Shown here piece after piece: positions 7,901 through 19,900 of a stretch of DNA of 50,733 nt; position 1 is the first letter of the stretch, and each line of letters opens with the position of its first letter. The DNA comes from Corallococcus sicarius. GTDB lineage: Bacteria; Myxococcota; Myxococcia; Myxococcales; Myxococcaceae. The stretch lies in assembly GCF_003611735.1 (NCBI RefSeq), contig NZ_RAWG01000032.1, positions 1-50,733 of the forward strand. The letters run 5' to 3'. Under the pieces are notes generated by a model, which saw nothing but the letters and a program-made list of their open reading frames with translations, searched no databases and had not been told where the DNA came from. The position numbers and the translations under genes are program-made.

Positions 7901-10900
7901 CCGCCGTCTTCATGGTGCTGGACGCGCTGCCGGTGAGCGCCAACGGCAAGGTGGATCGCAAGGTCCTGCCTCAGCCGGAGGCCCCTCGCTCGGAGCAGGA
8001 GTACGAGGCGCCGCGCACGGAGGTGGAGGCGAAGCTGGCCGCCATCTGGGCGGAGGTGCTGCGGGTGCCGCGCGTGGGCGTGCACGACAGCTTCTTCGAG
8101 CTGGGCGGGCACTCGCTGCTGGCGACCCAGGTCGTGTCCCGCGTCCGCACGGAGCTGGGCGCGGAGCTTCCGCTGCGCGCGTTGTTCGAAGCGCCCACGG
8201 TGGGGGCCCTGGCCCGGCGTCTGGAACAGGCGTCCCGACCGAGCCTGACGGCGATGCGGTCGACGGAGGGAGACCCCACCCGGCCGTTGTCCTTCGCGCA
8301 GCAGCGGCTGTGGTTCATCGACCAGCTGGAGCCGGGCAGCCCGCTCTACCATGTGCCGCTGGCGGTGCGGCTGGAGGGCATGCTGGAGGTGACCGCGCTC
8401 CAGGCGGCGCTCGACGAGGTCCTGCGCCGCCACGAGGCGTTGCGCACGACGTTCAACGTGCGCGACGGAGCGCCCGAGCAGATCGTACACCCGCCGTCCG
8501 CGATGTCCCTGGAGGTGGTGGACCTGCGCGACTTCGACGCGGGGCTCCGGGAGGATGAAGCCCGTCGGCAGGTGATGACGCAGGGACTGCGGCCCTTCGA
8601 CCTGGCGCAGGGGCCTCTCGTCCGCGCGCAGTTGATCCGGCTGGACGAACGGGACCACCTGCTGGCGATCACGATGCACCACATCGTGTCGGACGGCTGG
8701 TCCCTGGGCGTGCTCGTGCGCGAGGTCGGCGCGAGCTACGCCGCGTTCGCGCAAGGACAGACACCGACGCTGCCGGAGCTGCCCGTGCAGTATCCCGACT
8801 ACGCGGCCTGGCAGCGCGGCTGGCTTCAGGGCGACACGCTCGAGCGGGAAGTGGACTACTGGAAGCAGCGACTCGCGGGAGCGCCGCCGGTCCTGGAGCA
8901 GCCCACCGACTGGCCGAGGCCCGCGGTGCGGGGCCAGTCAGGCGCGATGCACTTCTTCCACTGGTCCCCCGCGCTGACGCGAGGCCTGAAGGCGCTGGCC
9001 CAGCGCGAGGGCGCCTCGCTGTACATGGTGCTGCTGGCGGGCTGGCAGGTGTTGCTGTCGCGCTACTCGGGACAGGATGACGTCAGCGTCGGTTCGCCCA
9101 TCGCGGGCCGGACGCGCTCGGAGCTGGAAGGCCTCATCGGCTTCTTCGTGAACACGCTGGTGCTGCGCGCGCGCGTGGAGGGGGACCGCTCCTTCCGCGC
9201 ACTGTTGAAGCAGGTGCGAGGCACGGTGCTCGAAGCCTACGAGCACCAGGACGTGCCCTTCGAGAAGCTGGTGGAAGCCCTCCAGCCCGACCGGAGCCTG
9301 AGCCATTCGCCCCTGTTTCAAACACTGCTGGCGCTGCAGAACGTGCCGCAAGGGGACCTGCGGTTGCCGGGCCTGACGCTCAAGCCGGTGGTCCTGGAGA
9401 GCCGCACCGCCAAGTTCGATCTGAGCCTCTTCTTCGTGGAAGAGGACGAAGGGCTCCGGGGAACGCTCGAGTACAGCACGGACCTGTTCAAGGCCGTGAC
9501 GGTGCGCCGGATGGTGGAGCACCTGCGCGTCCTGTTGGAAGGCGCGCTGTCGCGGCCCGAGGAGTCGGTGACCCGCCTTCCGATGTCGGAGGTGCTGGAG
9601 CGCGAGCAGGTCCTCAAGGCCTGGAACCGGACGGCCGCCGAGTACCCGCGTGACGAGTCTGTTCATGCGCTCTTCGCGGCGCAGGCGCGCAGGACACCGG
9701 ACGCGGTGGCCCTCAAGCAGGCGCAGGATGGACGGACGCTGACATACGGGGTGCTGGACGGCCGGGCGAACCAGCTCGCGCACCACCTGCGCGGCCTGGG
9801 CGTGACGCGGGGCACGCGGGTCGGCGTGTACGTGGAGCGCTCGTTCGAGATGGTGGTGGGGCTGCTTGCGATTCTGAAGGCGGGCGGCGCGTACGTGCCC
9901 GTGGACCGCAACTATCCGGCCGAGCGCATCGCGCTGCTGCTGGAGGACGCGGGCGTCGAGGTGACGCTGACGCAGCAGGCGCTCCTGGAGAAGCTGCCTG
10001 CGGGGGCAGGAGCACCGCTCTGCATGGACACGGCGTGGGAGGAGATGGCCCGCCAGTCGGAGACGGCGCCGGACGTGGAGGTGAACGGCGACGACCTGGC
10101 CTACGTGATGTTCACGTCGGGCAGCACGGGCCGTCCGAAGGGCGTGTGCATCCCGCACCGGGGCATCACGCGTCTGGTGTTGGGCAATGACTTCATGCGC
10201 TTCGGCGCGGACGAGGTCTGGGCGCAGCTGGCGCCGGTGGCCTTTGACGCGTCCACGTTGGAGGTGTGGGGCGCGCTGCTGCATGGCGCGAAGCTGGTGC
10301 TGGCACCGCCGCACGCGCTGACGCTGGACGAGGTGGGCGCCCTCCTGAAGCAGGAGGGCATCACTGCGCTCTGGCTGACGGCGGCGTTGTACGAGCAGAT
10401 GGCCTTGCATCAGGCTGACGCCCTGGCACTGACGAGGCAGGTGCTCTCGGGCGGTGATGTGCTGCCGGTGCAGCGGATGCGCGAGCACGTGGCCCGGTTG
10501 AAGCCCGGCATGTCGCTGGTGGCCGCCTACGGCCCGACGGAGAACACCACCTTCTCCACCACCCATGCGCTGCGGCAGGGCTCGGCGCTGGAGGCTTCGG
10601 TTCCCATTGGCCGTCCCATCGGGAACTCGACCGTGTACGTGCTGGATGCGCATGGCGACACGGTGGGCGTGGGCGTGCCCGGCGAGCTGTACGTGGGCGG
10701 AGAGGGCCTCGCCTGGGGCTACCTGAACCGGCCCGAGCTCACGGCGGAGCGCTTCGTGCCGCATGGCTTCAGCACGGAGCCGGGCGCGCGGCTGTATCGC
10801 ACGGGCGACAAGGCGCGATGGAAGGAGGACGGCACGTTGGAGTTCCTGGGCCGCACCGACTTCCAGGTGAAGGTGCGTGGCTTCCGCATCGAGCCCGGTG

Positions 10901-13900
10901 AAATCGAGGCCGCGCTCCTGGAGCACGCCAGCGTGGCGGAGGCCGCGGTGGTGGTGCGGGACGTCGGTGGAGACAAGCGGCTCGTGGCCTGGCTCGTGGC
11001 GAAGCCGGGGCAGGACCTGGACCCGAAGGCCGTGGAAGCAGCGCTGCGACAGCGGCTGCCCGAGTACATGGTCCCGTCGGCCATCGGTGTCCTGGACGCG
11101 CTGCCCCTGAGTGCCAACGGCAAGGTGGACCGCAAGGCCCTGCCCGCGTTGGACGTGCCTCAGTCGGGCGTCCACTACGAAGCACCTCGCACGAAGATGG
11201 AGGAGCGCCTTTCGGCCATCTGGGCCGAAGTGCTGCGTGTCCCCCGTGTGGGCGTGAAGGACGACTTCTTCGCGCTGGGGGGCCACTCACTCCTGGCCAC
11301 GCAGGTGGCCTCACGCCTCCGTTCGGAGCTGGGCGTGGAGCTGCCGTTGCGCGCGCTGTTCGAGGCGCGGACGCTGGAGGCGCTCGCCCAGCGGCTTGAA
11401 GAGGCCGTGGGCGTGAGTTCGAAGGGTCCGCGGCCGGTGCAAGGTGACGCTCCGCGTCCGCTGTCGTTCGCACAGCAGCGGTTGTGGTTCATCGACCAGC
11501 TGGAGCCGGGCACTTCGCTCTACAACGTTCCGGTGGCGGTGCGGCTGGAGGGCACGCTGCGCCAGGAGGTGCTGGAGCAGGCGCTGCGTGAAATCATCCG
11601 TCGCCACGAGTCCCTGCGGACCACGTTCGCCGAGACGGACGCGGAGGCCGTCCAGATCATCCATCCGAGCACGGCCCTGCCGCTGGAAGTGAAGGACCTC
11701 CAGGGGCTCGGGAAGGGCGAGAGGGGAGAGGCGGCACGGCGTCTGCTTGAGCAGGAGATGCAGAATCCGTTCGACCTGAAGCAAGGGCCGCTGGTCCGAG
11801 CACGGCTGTGGAAGCTGGATGCGCAGGAGCACGTGCTCGTCATCACGATGCACCACATCGTGTCGGACGGCTGGTCGGTGGGCGTGCTCGTGCGCGAGGT
11901 GAGCGCGCTGTACGCGGCGTTCACGCAAGGGCGCCCGTCCCCGCTGCCGGAGCTGCCGGTGCAGTACGCGGACTACGCGACGTGGCAGCGGCAGGAGTTG
12001 CAGGGCGAGACGTTGCAGCGCGAGGTGGACTACTGGAAGCAGCGGCTCGTGGGCGCGCCGCCCGTGCTGGAGCTGCCCACGGACCGTCCGCGTCCGGCGG
12101 TGCGTGGCAATGCCGGTGGTACCTACCGTTTCCAATGGCCGCATGCGCTTGAGCAGGGATTGCGCGGCCTGGGCCAGCGCGAGGGCGCCTCGCTGTACAT
12201 GGTGCTGCTTGCGGGCTGGCAGACCTTGATGGCGCGGTACTCGGGGCAGACGGACGTGAGCGTGGGTTCGCCCATCGCCGGACGCACGCGTTCGGAGGTG
12301 GAGGGGCTGATCGGCTTCTTCGTCAACACGCTGGTGCTGCGTGCGCAGGTGGATGGCGCCCGGTCGTTCCGGAAGTTGCTCGGGCAGGTGCGGGAGACGG
12401 TGCTGGGGGCGTACGAGCACCAGGAGGTGCCGTTCGAGAAGCTGGTGGAGGCATTGCAGCCCGAGCGAAGCCTGAGCCACACGCCGCTCTTCCAGACGAT
12501 GCTCGCGGTGCAGAACATGCCCATGGAGGAGGCGAGGCTCCCGGGGCTGGTGCTCAAGCCGCTGGAGATGGAAGGCCGTACGTCGAAGTTCGACGTGAGC
12601 ATCTTCTTCACGGAGACACCGCAAGGCCTGAGCGGCGCGGTGGAATACAGCACCGAGCTGTTCGAGGCCGGGACAATCCGCCGCTTGGTGGAGCACCTGC
12701 GCGTGTTGCTGGAAGGCGTGGTGGCGAAGCCGGACGAGGCGGTAGGCCGGTTGCCGCTGCTGACGGAAGGAGAGCGTCAGCAGGTGCTGGTGACGTGGAA
12801 CCAGACGCAGGCGGAGTACCCGCGCGACGCGACGATTCCCCAGCTCTTCGAAGCACAGGCCCGGAAGACGCCCGACGCAGTAGCGGTCATCAGCGGAAAG
12901 CAAAGGCTGACGTATCGGGAAGTGGAGGCGAAGGCGAACCAGTTGGCGCACCGGCTGCGCAAGCTGGGCGTGGGGCCGGAGTCGCGCGTGGGCCTGTGCG
13001 TGGAGCGCACGGCGGACGTGGTGGTGGGGACGCTGGGCATTCTCAAGGCCGGCGGCGCGTACGTGCCGCTGGACCCCAGCTATCCGAAGGAGCGCCTGGG
13101 ATGGCTGCTGGAGGATGCGCAGGGCCCGGCCCTGGTAGCGCATTCGCACCTGCTGGAGTCACTGCCGGCCTTCACCGCGCAGGCCGTGTGCCTGGACACA
13201 GACGCAACGTTGGCAACGGAGTCAGACAGGCCGCTGGACACCCAGGTGCAGCCGGAGAATGTGGCGTACCTCATCTACACCTCGGGCAGCACGGGCCGCC
13301 CGAAGGGCGTGGCGGTGACGCACCGGAACGCCGTGGCCTTCCTGGCGTGGGCGCAGGAGACGTTCGAGGAGGAGGAGACGAAGGCCGTGCTGGCGGCGAC
13401 GTCCCTCAACTTCGACCTGTCGGTGTTCGAGCTGTTCGCGCCGTTGGTACGGGGCGGCAGTGTGGTGGTGGTGCGCAACGCACTGCACCTCGCCGAAGAG
13501 AAGGTGGAAGCCGAAGTCACGCTGATCAACACGGTGCCGTCGGCGATGGCGCAGCTGGTGCGACTGGGTGCGGTGCCCCCGTCGGTGCGCGTGGTGAACC
13601 TCGCAGGCGAAGCGCTGCCGGAGACGCTGGCGAAGCAGGTCTACGGTGTCTCCACGGTGCGCAAGCTCTTCAACCTCTACGGTCCGTCCGAGGACACCAC
13701 CTACTCAACGTGGTCGCTGGTGGGACGCGAGGAAGTGCCGAACATCGGCCGGCCGCTTACCAATACACGCGCGTACGTGCTGGACGCGTACCTGCAACCC
13801 GTACCGGTGGGTGTGGCGGGAGAGCTGTACCTCGCGGGTGAAGGCCAGGCGCGCGGCTACCTGCTGCGGCCAGAGCTCACAGCGGAGAAGTTCCTGCCGG

Positions 13901-16900
13901 AACTCCATGGCCCCTCGGGCAGCCGGATGTACCGCACGGGAGACCGGGTGCGGTACCGGGCGGACGGCGTGCTGGAGTACCTGGGGCGCGTGGACTTCCA
14001 GGTGAAGGTGCGAGGCTTCCGCATCGAGCTGGGAGAGGTGGAGTCCGCCCTGCGCCAGCAGGACGCCGTGAAGGACGCAGTGGTCGTGGCGAAGGGGGAG
14101 GGCGCGGAGAAGCGCCTCGTCGCCTACGTCGCGGCGAAGGCAGACGCCACGCTGGAAGCGGAGGCCCTGAAGGCAACCCTGCGCCAGCGGTTGCCGGAAT
14201 ACATGGTGCCCGGGACGGTGGTGGTGCTGGAAGCACTGCCGCTGAATGCCAACGGAAAGGTGGACCGCAAGGCCCTGCCGGAGCCGGAGGCCCCCCAGGC
14301 TGGCAGTGCCTACGAAGCGCCGCGCACCGCGCTGGAATCCCAGCTGGCGGCCATCTGGGCCGAAGTGCTGCGAATCCCCCAGGTAGGCGTGAAGGACAAC
14401 TTCTTCGCGCTGGGCGGTCACTCACTCCTGGCAACGCAGGTGGTGTCACGGATCCGAGTGGAGGTGGGGGTCGAACTGCCCCTGCGCGCACTCTTCGAAG
14501 CGCCCACGCTGCAAGCCCTTGCCCAGCGCGTGGAGAAGGCCAGCGGCTCGCGCACTCCGGCCCCGCGCCACATCCCGGAAGACACGGGGCTGCCCCTGTC
14601 CTTCGCGCAGCAGCGACTGTGGTTCATCGACCAGTTGGAGCCGGGCACGGCGCTCTACAACATGCCCGTCGCGGTGCGCCTCGAAGGCGACCTGGACTCC
14701 GCGGCACTGGAGCAAGCCCTGCGCGAGGTCGTGCGCCGTCATGACTCCCTGCGCACCACTTTCGAGGAGCAGTCCGGCCAGGCCATCCAGGTCATCCATC
14801 CCGACCTGACGCTCGAACTGGCGCGCGTGGACCTGCGGAACGCCGACGCATCCCAGCGAGAGGCCGAGGCCCGCCGATGCATCGATCAGGAGATGATGCG
14901 GCCCTTCGACCTGGTGCGCGGGCCGCTGATCCGCGCGCGGTTGTTCACGCTCGGCGAGCGAGAGCACGTGCTCGTCATCACGATGCACCACATCGTGTCG
15001 GACGGGTGGTCGCTGAGCGTGCTGGTGCGCGAGATGGGCGCGCTGTACGCGGCCTTCTCCACGGGGCGTCCCTCGCCCCTGCCGGAGCTGCCGGTGCAGT
15101 ACGCGCGCTACGCGGCGTGGCAGCGCAGCTGGCTCCAGGGTGACGCGCTGGCGCGACAGGTTGGCTATTGGAAGCAGAAGCTCGCGGGCGCGCCGCCCAT
15201 GCTGGAGCTGCCCACGGACCGTCCGCGCCCGTCCGAGCGCAGCATCACGGGTGCGACCCACGCCTTCCCCCTGTCCCGGCCGCTGGTGGAGGGGCTCAAG
15301 TCCCTGGCCCATCGCGAGGGCGCGTCGCTGTACATGGTGCTGCTTGCGGGCTGGCAGACCTTGATGGCGCGCTACTCGGGACAGGATGACGTCAGCGTGG
15401 GTTCGCCCATTGCGGGCCGGACGCGCTCGGAGCTGGAAGGCCTCATCGGCTTCTTCGTCAACACGCTGGTGCTGCGTGCCCAGGTGGACGGCGCCCTGCC
15501 GTTCCGGAAGCTGCTCGGGCAGGTGCGGGAGACGGTGCTGGAGGCGTACGAGCACCAGGAGGTGCCGTTCGAGAAGCTGGTGGAAGCGCTCCAGCCCGAA
15601 CGCAGCCTGAGCCATACGCCGCTCTTCCAGACGATGCTGACGCTCCAGAACGTCCCCATGGGAGAGCTGCGGCTGCCGGGCCTGGCACTCAAGCCGGTGG
15701 ACCTGGAGAGCCCCATCGCGAAGTTCGACCTGAGCGTGACGCTCATGGAGACGCCGCGAGGAATGACAGGCGTCCTGGAGTACAGCACCGCGCTGTTCGA
15801 CGCGGGCACCGTGCAGCGGATGGCCCTCCACCTGACGACGCTGCTCGAAGGCCTCGTGGCCCATCCCACCGAGCGCGTCGCCCGACTGCCGCTGCTGTCC
15901 GCCGAAGAGCGCGCGCAGGTGGTCTCCACCTGGAACGACACGCGGGTGTCCGTGCCCTGGGACGGGTGCTTCCACGAGTGCGTGGAGACGCAAGCGCGGG
16001 TCGCGCCCGGCCGGCTCGCCGTCCTGGACGGCACGGTGCGGCTGGACTTCGAGGCGCTCAACGCACGCGCCAACCAGCTTGCCCACTGGTTGCGCGAGCG
16101 CGGCGTGGGGCCCGAGGTGCGCGTGGCGCTCTTCCTGGAGCGTTCGGTGGACCTGGTGGTGGCGGCACTCGGCGTGATGAAGGCCGGCGGTGCCTACGTG
16201 CCGTTGGATCCGGCATGGCCCTCCGAGCGGCTGGGGTGGCTCGCGAAGGACTGCGGTGCGCGCTGGGTGCTCACGCAGCGCAAGCTCGCCAGGGCACTCC
16301 CGGAGGGGCTGGAGACCCTGTGCCTGGATGACGTGGCAGCGCGCGAGGCGCTGGAGCGGCAGTCGCGTGACAACCCGGTCCGCCTGAGCCTCCCGACGCA
16401 TCTGGCGTATGTCATCTACACGTCGGGCAGCACGGGGCGCCCCAAGGGCGTGATGGTGCAGCACGCGTCGATGATGAACCTGCGCGCCGCGCTCCGGATC
16501 AGGGTGTTCGCGGGCATCGCGGAGCCGGTCCGGGTGAGCTTCAACGCGCCCCTGGCGTTCGACGCCTCGGTCCAGCAGTTGGTGCAGCTGGCGGACGGAC
16601 ACGCGCTCTGCATCGTGCCGGCCGACGTGCGTGAGGACGTCGCGCGCACGGCGGCGTGGTTGGAGGAACAGGAGGTGGACGTCCTCGACTGCACGCCAGC
16701 GCACCTGCGCCTGCTGCTGGACGAAGGACTGGGCACGCGCCGGCCGATGCGCGTCCTGGTGGGCGGCGAGGCCGTGGACGAGGCGCTGTGGGCGCGGCTC
16801 GCGGCGCTCCCGGGGCTCAAGGCCTTCAACGTGTACGGACCCACGGAGTGCACCGTGGACGTCACGGCGCGCGCCATCGCGATGGACACGGCGCGCCCGG

Positions 16901-19900
16901 TGCTGGGCCGGCCGCTGGCAAACATACAGGCCTACGTGCTGGACCCCGAACTGCAACCGGTGCCGGTCGGTGTGCCGGGGGAGCTGTACCTCGGTGGCGA
17001 AGGGCTCGCGCGGGGGTACCTGGAGCGGCCCGAGCTGTCGGCGGAGCGCTTCGTGCCAGACAGCCTGGGTTCGCAGCCGGGTGGACGGCTGTACCGCACG
17101 GGAGACCGCGTGCGGTGGCTGGCCTCCGGGGAGCTGGAGTACCTGGGCCGCCTGGACTTCCAGGTGAAGCTGCGGGGCTTCCGCATCGAACTGGGCGAGG
17201 TGGAGACGGCGCTGTCGCAACAGCCCGGCGTGAGCGAGGCCGTGGTGCTCGTGCGAGGAGACGGCGCTGACAAGCGGCTCGTCGGCTACGTCGTGGCGAA
17301 GGAGGGCCACGCGCTGGAGGCGGACACGCTGCGAAGCGGCCTGCGACAGGGCATGCCCGAGTACATGGTGCCCGCGGCGCTGGTGGTGCTGGAGGCGCTG
17401 CCGCTCAACGCCAACGGCAAGGTGGACCGCAAGGCCCTGCCAGAACCGGAGGCGCCTCGGGCGGGCAGCACCTACGAGGCACCGCGCACGGAGGTGGAGG
17501 GGAAGCTCGCGGCCATCTGGGCGGAGGTGTTGCGAGTGGAGCGCGTGGGGGTGAAGGACAACTTCTTCGCGCTCGGTGGACACTCGCTGCTGGCGACGCA
17601 GGTGGTGTCACGCATCCGCACGCAGCTGGGCCACGAGATGCCGCTGCGGCTGCTGTTCGAGGCGCCGACGGTGGAAGCGCTCGCGCTGCGGCTCTCGGAG
17701 GCGGGCCGTTCGGGTGTCCCAGCGCTGGTCGCGCGCAGTCGCCTGGTGTCGGCGCCGCTATCGGTGCCGCTGTCGTTCGCGCAGCAGCGGCTGTGGCTCA
17801 TCGATCAGCTGGAGCCGGGAAGCCCGCTCTACAACGTGCCGGTGGCGGTCCGGTTGGAGGGCGACCTGGACGCGGGGGCGTTGGAGCGTGCGCTGCACGA
17901 GGTCGTGCGCCGACACGAAGCCCTGCGCACCACCTTCTCCGAGGAGGGCGGTCAGCCCGTCCAGCGCATCCATGACGTGGTGGATGCGCCGTTGACGTCC
18001 GTGGACCTCGTCTCCTTCGGCGCGGCACGCGAGACGGAAGCCCGACGCCGGGTGGCGTTGGAGCTGGCCTGGCCGTTCGACCTGAAGCAGGGGCCGCTGC
18101 TGAGGGCCCTGCTGTTGCGCCTGGACGCGCGCGAGCACGTGCTCGTCGTCACGATGCACCACGCGGTGTCCGACGGTTGGTCGGTGAGCGTGCTGATCCG
18201 CGAAGTCGTCGCGCTGTACGACGCGCTGACGCGAGGACAGCCGTGGACCCTGCCGGAGCTGCCGGTGCAGTACGCGGACTACGCGGTCTGGCAGCGCGAC
18301 TGGCTGCGCGGTGAGGCGTTGCAGCGGGAGGTGGACTACTGGAAGCGGCAGCTCGTGGGAGCCCCGCCGGTGCTGGAGTTGCCCACGGACCGTCCTCGTC
18401 CAGCGATGCGAGGCAATGCGGGCGCGACGCGTGGCTTCCTCCTTTCGCCGGAGCTGTCGCAGGGATTGAAGGACCTGGCGCAGCAAGAGGGCGCGTCGCT
18501 CTTCATGGTGCTGCTGGCGGGTTGGCAGGCCTTGCTGGCGCGCTACTCCGGGCAGGAGGACCTCAGCGTGGGGTCGCCCATCGCGGGGCGCACACGCTCG
18601 GAGCTGGAAGGCCTCATCGGCTTCTTCGTCAACACGCTGGTGCTGCGTGCGCAGGTGGATGGCGCCCGGTCGTTCCGGAAGTTGCTCGGGCAGGTGCGGG
18701 AGACGGTGCTGGGGGCGTACGAGCACCAGGAGGTGCCGTTCGAGAAGCTGGTGGAGGCATTGCAGCCCGAGCGAAGCCTGAGCCACACGCCGCTCTTCCA
18801 GACGATGCTCGCGGTGCAGAACATGCCCATGGAGGAGGCGAGGCTCGCGGGGCTGGTGTTGAAGCCCGTGGAGCTGAGCGCGGGGACATCGAAGTTTGAC
18901 GTGAGCGTCTTCTTCACGGAGACACCGCAGGGTCTGAGCGGCGGGATGGAGTACAGCACCGAGCTGTTCGAGGCCGGCACCATCCAGCGGATGGTGGAGC
19001 ACCTGCGCGTGTTGCTGGAAGGCGTGGTGGCGAAGCCGGACGAGGCGGTAGGCCGGTTGCCGCTGCTGACGGAAGGAGAGCGTCAGCAGGTGCTGGTGAC
19101 GTGGAACCAGACGCAGGCGGAGTACCCGCGCGACGCGACGATTCCCCAGCTCTTCGAAGCACAGGCCCGGAAGACGCCTGAAGCCATCGCGGTGGTCAGT
19201 GGCAAACAGCGACTGACGTACCGGGAGGTGGAGGCGAAGGCGAACCAGTTGGCGCACCGGCTGCGCAAGCTGGGCGTGGGGCCGGAGTCGCGCGTAGGCC
19301 TGTGCGTGGAGCGCACGGTGGACGTAGTGGTCGGGACGCTGGGCATTCTCAAGGCCGGCGGCGCGTATGTGCCGCTGGACCCCAGCTATCCGAGGGAGCG
19401 CCTGGGCTGGCTGCTGGAGGATGCGCAGGGCCCGGCCCTGGTAGCGCATTCGCACCTGCTGGAGTCACTGCCGGCCTTCACCGCGCAGGCCGTGTGCCTG
19501 GACCGTGACGAGGCCCTGGCTGAGGAGCCCACTTCGCCGGTGTCCGTGGGAGTTCAGCCGGAGAACGTGGCGTACCTCATCTACACGTCGGGAAGCACGG
19601 GCCGCCCGAAGGGCGTGGCGGTGACGCACCGGAACGCCGTGGCCTTCCTGACGTGGGCGCAGGAGACGTTCGAAGAGGGAGAGACGAAGGCCGTGCTGGC
19701 GGCAACGTCCCTCAACTTCGACCTGTCGGTGTTTGAGCTGTTCGCGCCGCTGGTCCGGGGCGGCAGCGTGGTGGTGGTGCGCAACGCGCTGCAGCTGGCG
19801 GAGGCTCCGCTCGAAGCGGAGGTGACGCTGATCAACACGGTGCCGTCGGCGATGGCGCAGCTGGTGCGACTGGGAGCGGTGCCCCCGTCGGTGCGCGTGG

